Source: Paracoccaceae bacterium
GTDB lineage: Bacteria; Pseudomonadota; Alphaproteobacteria; Rhodobacterales; Rhodobacteraceae
Direction of reading: 5' to 3'
Assembly: GCA_022448245.1 (NCBI GenBank)
Contig: JAKVCO010000016.1
Location: 1 to 64,000, forward strand
DNA length: 64,000 nt
Positions 9,221-17,591 of the stretch are shown one piece after another. Positions within the stretch are counted from its first letter, which is position 1. The number at the start of each line of letters is the position of its first letter. Below the pieces are notes generated by a model. That model saw only the letters and a program-made list of their open reading frames with translations. It was not told where the DNA came from and searched no databases. A program made the position numbers and the translations under genes.

Positions 9221-12069
9221 CCCCAATGCTCATGAAAGTCCAGGAATGTCTCAGAATTATCCGCGGCCGCATCGGTGTGCGCGAGCGTGATCGTCGTCCC
9301 ATCACCGAACACAACCTGCTCAATGTCTTGGATGTGGATGTGATTGGTGATGCCGCTACCGGAAACGGCACGCACAATATATTGCGCCGTTCCCTTTGGA
9401 ACCCACTCCGTCGCTGGTGATCCTGAGCCGGAGAAGTTGGCGTCAACCGGCTGCTGGACTGTCGTAGCCGTGTAGGTGAAATCATACTGGCTCTGCAGAC
9501 CATCAAGAAGCAGCACGTCGGTGCCTTCACCACCCTGAACAATCTTGGACAGGTTGCTGTCGTGAACGTGGAAGGTGTCGTCTCCCAAGCCACCAACCGC
9601 ATGATGATCTCCACCGTGCTGTAGCACGAACGTGTCGTCACCTTCTCCACCGGTCAGGTACGTGTCCCCGGAGCCGGAGATCAGGCTATCGTTGCCGAGG
9701 CCGCCGTCCAGCCGATCGTCGCCGCTCCCCCCGTCGAGGGTGTCAGCGCCGTCGCCGCCGATGAGTTGGTCGTCATCATTTCCGCCGACGAGGCTATCAT
9801 CGCCATCTCCACCAACGAGGAAGTCATCGCCGCTGTCGCCAAGCAGGGTATCGTTTCCGCCATCGCCAAAGAGCTGATCGTCTCCGTCGCCGCCCGATGC
9901 CGAGTCCGCGCCGTCACCGCCCATGAGAAGGTCGTCGCCCGCATCGCCGCTCATCGTATCTGCGCCGTCACCGCCGGAGACGACATCGTCCCCTCGACCG
10001 CCGGAAAGCTGATCGTTGCCCGCGTCTCCAGACAGGCCGTCGTCACCTGCGCCGCCGGTTAGGGTATCTGCTCCGTCGCCGCCGGACATCTGCACGTCGA
10101 GGCCCAAGTCTGAGGAGACGCTGAACGCATCCGCGCCAGCCCCACCGTATACGACTTCAAACAAGGTTGCCTCTAGGTCGAGCGTGATGCCAGGCGCCGA
10201 CGACGTGCCATCATCAACCACAATCGCAATGTCGCGCCCAACGCCGCCATTTACGAAGCTGTCATCGGCATCAAAGAAGATGACGTCATGGCCGCCGCCG
10301 CCTTGAATATTGTCAACGCCCGCATCCCCGGAGAGGAAGTCATCGCCCCAGCCGCCCTGGACGAGGTCGTTGCCAAGCCCACCAGAGATCTGAACTGCCG
10401 CGATATGGCCCAAGGCGCGCAACTGGTTATTGCGATCATCACCGAAGGCGCCGTCGAGGTTATTGGCGGTCAAGTCGGCGTCGGGGGACGCTTTCCCTTC
10501 TACGTCGGCGTAGCGAGAGGAGGCCCCATTCTCGAACTCAATTGCATAACCATACTCGGTCTCGACGCGCCTGAACCCAAGTTCGTCTGCGCTCAAGAAC
10601 ATATCGCCCACTCCACCGGCAACCGTCGTGAGGCCGGTTGTGCTATCAGTCGACCCGATGTCTTCCCCGTCAGCATCTTGCGTCGCTATGACGGAGCCAT
10701 CGTGGGTGTACGATGCCAACCCATGCAAAGTGTTGCCAAAAACTGTGATGTCATCGGAGGTGTCAGAGTATGATGACCTGTCATCATAGGTGAGCCCCAC
10801 CTCAGTGATGCCCCACTCAGCAAGGGTCTTGAGCTCTCCTGCGTCGACCTCACCATCCTGGTCGAGGTCTTGGAAGATCCGAAGATGGCTCCAAGCCGCA
10901 TCCGCACTATTGAGAACATCGTCGTCATTGCTGTCGAAGGCTTCAGCTAGACCTTGAAGGTCCGTTGCACCGTCCGAACCCCAAACTGCAAAAGCAAGTT
11001 CATGCGCCTGGTCAATCTGTCCATCGCTAACGATGGAGCTCCAATCAAAATCGAAGGCTGCGTGATCAAAGCCTGAAGGCAGGTCGACTACAAGAAAACC
11101 GTCGTCAGCTCCCGCCCAAGAAGTCTTCTCAAGGTAACCGTCGCCGTCTACATCGAAAAATATGTCTTGGCCGAAACCGACCTCAACGCCATCGCCGTTC
11201 AGATCGAGGATAACAGGCTTCCCTCCACCTCCAGAAGTTGTTGTAAATGTTCCCGCAGCTTCTGGTCCCTCGAGATCAAATACTGGATCATCGCCGTCAT
11301 ATACTTTGTCGTTGATTACTACATCGCCCTTATGCGGACCCTCGGTCAGGATGCCGTTCGTGGTGCCCGTAATGTCTGACTTTTTGACGCCGCCCGTGCC
11401 ATGGATGGCCTCGTTGTAGTCAACTGATGGTGGACGTGGATCTGGATCGCTACCTCCGGAGCTACTAGAACCTGACTGTTGCAACAGCTCTTCAATTTCT
11501 TCGCCTGTCAACAGGTCGTCTAATGGCTCTGGAGCCTCTTCCACTGGGTTCACGGGTGGGGCACCATCTCCGGTGGGATCATCTTCGGATTGTAGCCAAA
11601 GTAGCTTACCGTTCTCGATTAAGTGGAAAAGTGTCTCTAACTCGCCCGGGATAACTGGGCTCGTACCCACGTCTTCTGGGGCCGTGGCCGAGGCGACAGG
11701 AAAATTGAACTCATTGAACGAATCCAAGCCGTGGAGTTCAAAGCCTGGACGTGCAATGGACGGAAATGAGTAAGGAATAGAGCTGTGTTTGTTGTAGCTG
11801 CCATAAGCAGACCCGTCGGTCCTAACCGTGGTTAAGTCTTGCCCGAAAAGGGGCGAAGTCTCAGCAACGATTGTTCCATCGTCTTCTACGGTAAGCAAAC
11901 CGCCTAGTGCCAGGTATTGAGCGCCAATCTCGGCCTTTTCCCCCACATCAAGAACGCCATCTTCAATGCTGTTTTCAATTGAATTTCGAAGGGAATTTGC
12001 TGTTGGCCTAGTGGCCAAAGTTACCGTAAGGTCTTCCGGCAAATTGAACTTAACTCTGCCATCGCTCAT
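9205..12069 (-). CDS. Large secreted RTX calcium-binding protein, 3' end replaced by IS sequence
   Basis: A 954-residue very acidic protein. After an N-terminal region without signal peptide, a Ser/Pro-rich linker (about 200-225) leads to the domain ILDLNGDGVEVGFGQDI with FDVDGDGY, and EF-hand-like loops DSNDDDVLNSADA and DLDQDGEVDAGEL near 375-410. The second half has RTX nonapeptides: a short block near 560-610 and 17 consecutive in-register GGxGxDxLx repeats at about 661-813. Such proteins leave the cell through a type I secretion system guided by the C-terminus; no exporter genes are in the window. No catalytic motif is recognised. The IS end lies at codons 9217-9222, so the last residues VDCH and the stop come from the IS; a few or many native residues may be missing. 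The start overlaps the preceding gene as ATGA. Confidence 0.85.
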   Translation of the reverse strand: MSDGRVKFNLPEDLTVTLATRPTANSLRNSIENSIEDGVLDVGEKAEIGAQYLALGGLLTVEDDGTIVAETSPLFGQDLTTVRTDGSAYGSYNKHSSIPYSFPSIARPGFELHGLDSFNEFNFPVASATAPEDVGTSPVIPGELETLFHLIENGKLLWLQSEDDPTGDGAPPVNPVEEAPEPLDDLLTGEEIEELLQQSGSSSSGGSDPDPRPPSVDYNEAIHGTGGVKKSDITGTTNGILTEGPHKGDVVINDKVYDGDDPVFDLEGPEAAGTFTTTSGGGGKPVILDLNGDGVEVGFGQDIFFDVDGDGYLEKTSWAGADDGFLVVDLPSGFDHAAFDFDWSSIVSDGQIDQAHELAFAVWGSDGATDLQGLAEAFDSNDDDVLNSADAAWSHLRIFQDLDQDGEVDAGELKTLAEWGITEVGLTYDDRSSYSDTSDDITVFGNTLHGLASYTHDGSVIATQDADGEDIGSTDSTTGLTTVAGGVGDMFLSADELGFRRVETEYGYAIEFENGASSRYADVEGKASPDADLTANNLDGAFGDDRNNQLRALGHIAAVQISGGLGNDLVQGGWGDDFLSGDAGVDNIQGGGGHDVIFFDADDSFVNGGVGRDIAIVVDDGTSSAPGITLDLEATLFEVVYGGAGADAFSVSSDLGLDVQMSGGDGADTLTGGAGDDGLSGDAGNDQLSGGRGDDVVSGGDGADTMSGDAGDDLLMGGDGADSASGGDGDDQLFGDGGNDTLLGDSGDDFLVGGDGDDSLVGGNDDDQLIGGDGADTLDGGSGDDRLDGGLGNDSLISGSGDTYLTGGEGDDTFVLQHGGDHHAVGGLGDDTFHVHDSNLSKIVQGGEGTDVLLLDGLQSQYDFTYTATTVQQPVDANFSGSGSPATEWVPKGTAQYIVRAVSGSGITNHIHIQDIEQVVFGDGTTITLAHTDAAADNSETFLDFHEHWGVDCH

Positions 12070-12545
12070 TTTGTAGATTCCTCAATACAAGATCTAAATT
12101 CGGCACCCAAATCATTGAAGTCCGCTGAGGGACACTCGAACGCGCAGTTCAAAACACGCTGAGGGTCAACCGAGGTAAGCTCGAGCTGTCCCAGCAAATA
12201 GCCTTCTATTTGTTGTAGCGGCGGAGCCTCGTTCACTAAGCCCTTCAGTTCGCTGATGTAAGCTAGTTCGAGAGCCAAGAATTTGCTTCGAGTTAGTGCG
12301 CCGTTTGCATGCAGCTCGCTCTTGACCAGGGTGATCTGCGCCATCTTTTGGGGTCCCCTCAAGTCGGCGGTCGCCAATAAACTGCCGGCCACGAGTGGTC
12401 CATGCTCTTGGAGCCACCACTCCATTCTCTCCATGGGGTTGTCGCTAGGTGAACAAGAGTTGAGTTCGCTGTTTGCGTAGGCCGATGACTTAACCAACGA
12501 CAAAGCTAAGATCAAAGGGACATACAGTAAGTAGCTAGATTTCAC
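12066..12545 (-). CDS. Small exported protein of unknown function, upstream partner of the RTX gene
   Basis: I do not recognise the family. From a GTG start at 12545-12543, preceded by GGAAGAGG at good spacing, the protein has 159 residues and begins with a typical signal peptide (SSYLLYVPLILALSLVKSSAYA) and a likely cleavage before NSELNSC. The mature part is mainly helical with a few Cys (SCSPSD near the start; CAFECPS and C-I-E-E near the end) that could form disulphides. A longer in-frame start at 12614 is possible but would put a charged leader in front of the signal peptide. Its TGA overlaps the ATG of the RTX gene, so the two are translationally coupled and probably work together. Confidence 0.7.
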   Translation of the reverse strand: MKSSYLLYVPLILALSLVKSSAYANSELNSCSPSDNPMERMEWWLQEHGPLVAGSLLATADLRGPQKMAQITLVKSELHANGALTRSKFLALELAYISELKGLVNEAPPLQQIEGYLLGQLELTSVDPQRVLNCAFECPSADFNDLGAEFRSCIEESTK

Positions 12546-13230
12546 GCTTTGGCCTCTTCCACATTTTTCGAACGATCTGTGACTTAGTGGAAGGGACACA
12601 CTAAAGGAGCGCAAGTTTGAAATCGTGAAGGAAGCGTGAGTTCGAACCTACCAAGCCAGCTTGCGCGACAGCCCACCTTTGTTGGGCGAAGCGGGTTTCA
12701 GGTCCCAGGTGCAATATCAAGAGCGCGCAGGAAAGCATTTATGGGTAGCAGAATAAAATGTTGTCGCAGCCGCATTTTTTGAATGAACGACTGTAGGAGG
12801 GGGTCGCTTTCTTCAACACTCACACTCAAAGCTGTTTAAGGCCTGTCGGCCTGGTAAAAAAAGGTGGTCTAAAAGGTGGTTCGCGTGGAAACAGTTTGAC
12901 TAAAATACTTAAAATAATATATAAAATTAAATTATAATGTCCCTTCAGCGGCACCACACTTCCGTACAGACAAGTACAAAGAGATCCTGCAGCGCCTTGT
13001 AGATAAAGGCTGCACTTGATGCCTTTTGTCTCACCACGTCCGAAGAGATCCAAGGAAATGTCCCAAAGTTGGGGGCGCTATCTGGGGGCATCCCGATTGA
13101 CCAAAAAAGCGAATGCCCCAACCAGTGCCACTGGCCGCACAAAGTGGGCCGACCGTTTCTTGTGGTCTCACAAAGCAAAACGCGGAGCGTTTCGGCCCCG
13201 CGCTTGTTCTCAAGAAAGCTGCGATGTTGC
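12546..13230. other. Non-coding stretch with an AT-rich block
   Basis: No convincing gene: the open frames here are short and show no family. The part 12893-12945 is strikingly AT-rich in an otherwise GC-rich region (runs such as AAAATAATATATAAAATTAAA). On the plus strand it contains TTGACT at 12897, about 18 bases before TATATAAAAT, a promoter-like layout, but no gene follows on that strand. The RTX operon promoter (minus strand) must lie in this stretch, though I cannot place it. A small palindrome GGCCTGTCGGCC lies near 12840. Confidence 0.5.
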
Positions 13231-13581
13231 TTATGCGTTCACAACTGGCCTTGAGCGCCACAGCGCCGCAAAAAGGGCGAGGATTGCGAGCCAGTCAGCT
13301 ACTGCGATACCGGCATAGATCCATCCCGGCACCGGGCCGAGCGCCCAGATCCCGGTAATCGCCACCACGCTCCCCGCCATCAACAGCAGGAACGTCAAGT
13401 AGGCGAGCCAGCGGTACCCTTGGAGAAGCCCGTAGGCTATCGCTGCATAGACGATCCCCACGACGAAGAGCGTCAGCGCGTCTGTCCCGAAGCCGCCGAA
13501 GATCGGTGCGATCAGGTGAAGAACGGCGCTGATACCCACAAAGAGGGCGCCTATGCGGTAAGGGCCTCGCATATCGGTCAT
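13231..13581 (-). CDS. Small integral membrane protein in the molybdenum hydroxylase operon
   Basis: A 116-residue protein starting MTDMRGPYRIG, with four hydrophobic segments (about 8-30, 35-52, 58-77 and 85-108) and almost no soluble part. The start is set by the ATGA overlap with the stop of the cytochrome gene (13578-13581). I cannot assign a family. As the last gene of the operon it could anchor the cytochrome or pass electrons to the membrane, but this is inference from position only. Confidence 0.7.
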   Translation of the reverse strand: MTDMRGPYRIGALFVGISAVLHLIAPIFGGFGTDALTLFVVGIVYAAIAYGLLQGYRWLAYLTFLLLMAGSVVAITGIWALGPVPGWIYAGIAVADWLAILALFAALWRSRPVVNA

Positions 13582-14210
13582 CCGTCTTCTCCTTCGATTG
13601 TATCGCTGGTGCAGGGGAACCCGGCCACGCCCCACGCAAGCACGTCATTCACATGCTCTTGCAAGCTGTAGGGTGCGGGCTCGCGACCACCGCCTGGATT
13701 CCAGGCCCAATGCAGGATCAGGTCGTGATCGAGGTGGCTTGCGAGCTCTAGAAGACCACGGTCGCCATTGCGTTCCGGGTCGCGGAGCTGTTCGCAAATC
13801 TCGACGGAGCTTTTGCCGAACCACTCGGCCTCGGCTGGTGGCAGCTGCCAGTTCATCGCTACCTGTGGGGCAGCGTGCGGCATGTCGTTGAGGGTCTCGC
13901 GGTAGGCGTGACACGTCGAACAAAGGACGTATTCGGCCCCAATGCGGCTTTCGCCAGCAACGATGTTCATCCCGTGCGGCCGCGCGCGCCCGTAGGACGG
14001 GCCTGACCACATCGGGCGCCCGGAGGCCCCTACATGGCAGTTGGAGCAGCGCGGGTGCGAGGCGACTTCATAGACCCGGTCCCAGGCGGACAGGCCGTCC
14101 TCGCGGCTGACGGCCTCAGGCGGCTCGATGACGACGTTTTCACCGTCTGCCGCCCACGCGGCGGTGGTGGTCAGTGTGGCCGCGATCAAGGCGCTCAGTA
14201 GTTTCCGCAT
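13578..14210 (-). CDS. Periplasmic cytochrome c with two haem-binding motifs
   Basis: A 210-residue protein with a signal peptide (KLLSALIAATLTTTAAWA) and two CxxCH motifs, CSNCH near residue 55 and CSTCH near 97, spaced unlike ordinary class I cytochromes c. The ATG at 14210 is preferred to a GTG at 14225 because AGGAAGG lies just upstream of it. The gene follows the molybdopterin subunit by 11 bases and overlaps the membrane protein by 4, so it is most likely the electron acceptor of the molybdenum enzyme, comparable in role to cytochrome subunits of membrane aldehyde dehydrogenases. It may belong to an isoquinoline-oxidoreductase-linked cytochrome group. Confidence 0.82.
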   Translation of the reverse strand: MRKLLSALIAATLTTTAAWAADGENVVIEPPEAVSREDGLSAWDRVYEVASHPRCSNCHVGASGRPMWSGPSYGRARPHGMNIVAGESRIGAEYVLCSTCHAYRETLNDMPHAAPQVAMNWQLPPAEAEWFGKSSVEICEQLRDPERNGDRGLLELASHLDHDLILHWAWNPGGGREPAPYSLQEHVNDVLAWGVAGFPCTSDTIEGEDG

Positions 14211-14221
14211 GACGGCCTTCC

Positions 14222-16456
14222 TCACACGAAGGCGATGAACTTGTTGAACGGCATCTCGCGTAGGCGCTGGCCCGTTGCCGCGAAGATCGCATTCGCCAGC
14301 GCAGGCGCAGCTGGTGGGACCGGTGGCTCACCAACGCCGCGCACTTTGTGGCCGTTTTCCATCCCCTTCACGGTGATCTCTGGCGTCTGCCAGATCCGCA
14401 TCGCTTCGTGTTGGTGATAATTGGTCTGTTCGGCCATGCCGCCCTTGTAGGTAATCTGAGCGTTCATCGCGTGACCGAGGCCGAAGACGACGCCGCCCTG
14501 CACGAGGTTCTCAAAGTTCACCGGGTCGATCACGGTGCCCACGTCGAGCGCCACCCAGACCTGATCGATCTTGATGCCCCATTCGGTGTTCGTGACCTGC
14601 ACGACTTCCGCTGTCGGCACGCCGAAGCTTTCGATGAAGGCCACGCCCTTGCCCTGGTTCGGCGCCAGCGGCGCGCCCCAGTTCGACATCTCCGCCGCAG
14701 CCACGAGCACTTTGCGGCTCACGTCGTGACCCATCAGGCGAATCCGCTCTTCCATGGGGTCTGCGCCTGCGGCATGGATCGTCTCGTCGAGGAAGCTGTC
14801 AAAGAAGAAGCCAGCGCCCGGCGCGCCCACGGCCCGCCACGAGGAGGTCGGCCCAAGCTCCTGCGCGCGGTAGGCCCGCATGCGGAAGTTTTCGAGTTCG
14901 TAGGGGTTGTTCCACGCGCCCGCCGAAATCTGCGAGTCAGGCCCGGGCACCGCCACGCCAAGGCGGCTCATCTGGGATCCGATCACCGAAGGCGCCGCGA
15001 TGGACAGGTCGATGGAGGTGACCTTGCCGTTCTCAAAGGTGCTGGTACCGCGCGCCATGGAGATATGACGCGGGAAGTCCTGCGCGAAGTCGACCTCGCG
15101 ACAGTAGGTCATCTTCACCGGCGTGCCGCGCATCTTGTCTGCGATCTCGGTGGCCTGCTTGAGGTAGTCGAGCTCCAACCGGTGGCCAAAGCTGCCGCCG
15201 ATATAGTGGTTGTGGAAAACAACCTGGTCGGCCGTGTGACCTGTGACTGCTGCGACCTGCTGCGTCAGGAAGATCGGCATCTGGTGGCCGGTCCAGACCT
15301 CGACTTTGTCGTCCGTCACGCAGACGATGGCATTCATCGGCTCAAGCGGCTGGTGCGCAACGTAGGGCGATTTGTATTCAGCAGTGAAGCTATCGCCCGA
15401 TGCTGCAGAGATATCACCGTCGTTGCGCCACTCGCTGTCGAGTTGCTCTTCGTTGAACGAGGCGGCGACGGCTTCCCAGTGTTGGTCTTGTTCATCTGGG
15501 TAAGGGGCCTTGCCCCACTCGATCTCGACCGCATTGGCCGCCTGGAAAGCGCGCCAGGTGTTGTCGGCCACAACGGCGACGCCACCGGTGATCTCGAAGA
15601 TGTCCTGCACGCCGCGCATCTCGCGGGCCTTGCTGTCATCGAAGGACTTCATCGGCCCGCCCTTGCAGGGGTTAATCATCACCGCTGCGTGAACCATGCC
15701 CTCGACTTCTGCGTCGATGCCGTAGGTCGTGGTGCCGGTGGATTTTCCGACAATATCAAGCCGCTGCATTGGCTTCCCGATCAGGCGCCACTCCGACGGG
15801 TCGCGAAGCGTGACGCGGGACACAGGCTCCAGCCCGGCGGCTGCATTTGCGAGATCAGTGTAGGCCAGCAACGTACCATCGGGCAGGTGAACCGCCCCAT
15901 CCTTGGTCGTCAGCTGGTCCACCGGTAGGCCCGTCTGGTTCGATGCGGCGAGCTTCAGCGTCTCCCGCGCGACGGCACCGGCATAGCGTAGCTTGTGGAA
16001 GCTGTCGGGCATGGAGGTCGAGCCGCCCGTGCCCTGCAGTTGCATCAGCTTCATGACGCCACCCATGATCCCGCGCATCGTCTCGGCGACAACGCTCTCG
16101 TCGGTGGACATGAAGGGAACGCCCTCTTCCGCCATGGCGGTGTTGTAGTAGGCGGGGTCCGGCTTGCCGAAGTCGATTTCGAACTGTCCGAACTCAAGGT
16201 CGAGCTCTTCCGCGATCAGCGCGGCTTGCGAGGACACGACGCCCTGGCCCTTGTCGGCGTGAGGCGTGATCAGCGTGATCTTCTGAGGAGAGATATGGAC
16301 CCAGGGGTTAAAGCTCGCCTCACCGGAGCTTAGACCTGCCTGAAGTGGGTTATCGTAGGGGCGCTGGGCCATGAAGGTGCCGAACGCGACCCCGCCGCCA
16401 ATGGCAATGGAGCCTACGAGGAAACCGCGACGCGTGATGGTTTTGACTGCACCCAT
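14222..16456 (-). CDS. iorB: Molybdopterin-binding large subunit of an aldehyde/isoquinoline-type oxidoreductase
   Basis: A 744-residue member of the xanthine oxidase family of the IorB type. It starts with a twin-arginine signal (TITRRGFLVGSIAIGGG), so the folded, cofactor-loaded enzyme should be exported. Conserved segments include GGSFGHRLELDY near 410, the SSWRAVGAPGAGFFFDS region and the C-terminal GVGEPPVPPAAPALANAI with the catalytic Glu near 707. The substrate cannot be read from sequence; aromatic N-heterocycles or aldehydes are known for relatives. It follows the iron-sulphur subunit by 3 bases. The lack of an FAD subunit agrees with electron transfer to the cytochrome next door. 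Confidence 0.9.
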   Translation of the reverse strand: MGAVKTITRRGFLVGSIAIGGGVAFGTFMAQRPYDNPLQAGLSSGEASFNPWVHISPQKITLITPHADKGQGVVSSQAALIAEELDLEFGQFEIDFGKPDPAYYNTAMAEEGVPFMSTDESVVAETMRGIMGGVMKLMQLQGTGGSTSMPDSFHKLRYAGAVARETLKLAASNQTGLPVDQLTTKDGAVHLPDGTLLAYTDLANAAAGLEPVSRVTLRDPSEWRLIGKPMQRLDIVGKSTGTTTYGIDAEVEGMVHAAVMINPCKGGPMKSFDDSKAREMRGVQDIFEITGGVAVVADNTWRAFQAANAVEIEWGKAPYPDEQDQHWEAVAASFNEEQLDSEWRNDGDISAASGDSFTAEYKSPYVAHQPLEPMNAIVCVTDDKVEVWTGHQMPIFLTQQVAAVTGHTADQVVFHNHYIGGSFGHRLELDYLKQATEIADKMRGTPVKMTYCREVDFAQDFPRHISMARGTSTFENGKVTSIDLSIAAPSVIGSQMSRLGVAVPGPDSQISAGAWNNPYELENFRMRAYRAQELGPTSSWRAVGAPGAGFFFDSFLDETIHAAGADPMEERIRLMGHDVSRKVLVAAAEMSNWGAPLAPNQGKGVAFIESFGVPTAEVVQVTNTEWGIKIDQVWVALDVGTVIDPVNFENLVQGGVVFGLGHAMNAQITYKGGMAEQTNYHQHEAMRIWQTPEITVKGMENGHKVRGVGEPPVPPAAPALANAIFAATGQRLREMPFNKFIAFV

Positions 16457-16459
16457 GAC

Positions 16460-16924
16460 TTACGCCTCCCGCAACTTAGCGGCGGCCGTGTGCACGGCGG
16501 CGCGAATACGGGCATAGGTGCCACAGCGGCAGAGGTTACCGCCCATGACAATATCGATTTGTTCATCGCTCGGCTCGGTCGTGTCTTCCAAAAGCGACGC
16601 GGCTTGCATGATCTGACCGGACTGGCAGTAGCCGCACTGGGCAACCTGATGCTCGACCCAGGCTTCCTGCACCGCGTGCAGCGCCTCGGGAGAACCCAGA
16701 CCCTCGATCGTCGTGATCTCGCTGCCTTCCTCAACGCTTGCTGCGGCGAGCTGGCAGCTGCGCACGGCGATGCCGTCCACGTGCACCGTGCAGGCACCAC
16801 ACTGCGCGATCCCGCAGCCGTACTTTGTCCCGGTGAGCTTCAGCTCATCCCGCAGGACCCAAAGAAGCGGCATGTCATCTTCGACATGTACTTCGTATTC
16901 ATTGCCATTTACGGTGAGTTTCAT
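16460..16924 (-). CDS. iorA: [2Fe-2S] small subunit of the molybdenum oxidoreductase
   Basis: A 154-residue ferredoxin-type subunit with both iron-sulphur clusters readable. The plant-type cluster uses C37, C42, C45 and C57 ([11 protein letters not shown]); the second, all-helical domain uses C97, C100, C132 and C134 (CGYC, LCRC). It has no signal peptide and would be exported with the Tat-carrying large subunit. It is the first gene of the operon iorA-iorB-cytochrome-membrane protein, with an 88-bp divergent promoter region shared with a TetR regulator. Confidence 0.93.
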   Translation of the reverse strand: MKLTVNGNEYEVHVEDDMPLLWVLRDELKLTGTKYGCGIAQCGACTVHVDGIAVRSCQLAAASVEEGSEITTIEGLGSPEALHAVQEAWVEHQVAQCGYCQSGQIMQAASLLEDTTEPSDEQIDIVMGGNLCRCGTYARIRAAVHTAAAKLREA

Positions 16925-16964
16925 CGCGGTCTCGCTTCCCTATTTGGCCAGTTGGACAAAATCA

Positions 16965-16976
16965 GTACATTTGTAC
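16965..16976. promoter_or_regulatory. Candidate TetR operator in the divergent iorA/tetR promoter region
   Basis: The inverted repeat GTACA-TT-TGTAC lies midway in the 88-bp gap between iorA and the TetR gene. Position and symmetry suit a dimeric repressor acting on both promoters; no promoter boxes are clear. Confidence 0.45.
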
Positions 16977-17012
16977 ATTGACCGAGAACCCGAAGCCTGT
17001 CAAACCCAAATA

Positions 17013-17591
17013 ATGAGCAGCGGCTTTTCAAAACGTGATGAAAAGATCCTCCGCGCGGCCCTCTCGATGTTCGCGCGCTTTGGCGTGGCCAAAACGACGA
17101 TGAACGACATCGCGTCCGAGGCCGGCGTTGCCCGTCAGACTGTCTACAACGCCTTTCCTGGTAAGCCTGATCTTTTGCGAGCCACGACGCGGCTGGCCAC
17201 GCGTGATTTCCAGGAGGAGGTCCGCGAGGCTTGGAGTGGCGTCGAGGGCACCGCCGCCAAGCTCGACCTCTATTTGGAGCTTGGGCCGCTGCGGTGGTAC
17301 GCGTTGATCAAGGAATCCCCGGCAACGGCCGAGGTCTTTGACGGCATGAACGAACATGCGAAGGCCGAAGTCGCAGAGGGCACCAAGAACTGGACCGCGA
17401 TGATGGAAGCCGAGCTGAAAGCAGACGGGGTTCGGTCCAAGGATCCTGAAGTCTCGCTGAGCGACCTGTCAGAGTTCTTCTACTTCGCCAGCGCCAACGC
17501 AAAGTACAGCGCCGAGAGCACCGAGATCCTCAGAGCGCGCCTGAGGACGATCCGGTCTGCTCTATTGAACATGCTCGAAGACGCGGGTTAA
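17013..17591 (+). CDS. TetR/AcrR family transcriptional regulator
   Basis: A 192-residue regulator. The N-terminus (KILRAALSMFARFGVAKTTMNDIASEAGVARQTVYNAFPGKPDLL) is a typical TetR helix-turn-helix; the rest is an all-helical ligand domain. The ATG at 17013 is chosen because it directly precedes this domain; the frame is open further upstream, but that part is the antisense of iorA. It is divergent from the molybdenum hydroxylase operon and probably represses it. Its last 4 bases overlap the end of a broken LysR gene on the other strand. Confidence 0.88.
   Translation: MSSGFSKRDEKILRAALSMFARFGVAKTTMNDIASEAGVARQTVYNAFPGKPDLLRATTRLATRDFQEEVREAWSGVEGTAAKLDLYLELGPLRWYALIKESPATAEVFDGMNEHAKAEVAEGTKNWTAMMEAELKADGVRSKDPEVSLSDLSEFFYFASANAKYSAESTEILRARLRTIRSALLNMLEDAG

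Noticed and set aside
9600-10100. Short regularly spaced repeats that could suggest a CRISPR or satellite array
   Set aside because: They are 27-base coding repeats of RTX nonapeptides, in frame with the protein; no spacers.
12630-12700. tRNA-like GTTCGAACC stretch
   Set aside because: Only a T-loop-like piece; no acceptor, D or anticodon stems can be formed around it.
14348-15928. Plus-strand open frame of 526 codons
   Set aside because: Antisense to the molybdopterin subunit; no recognisable domain, His/Arg/Val-rich shadow composition.
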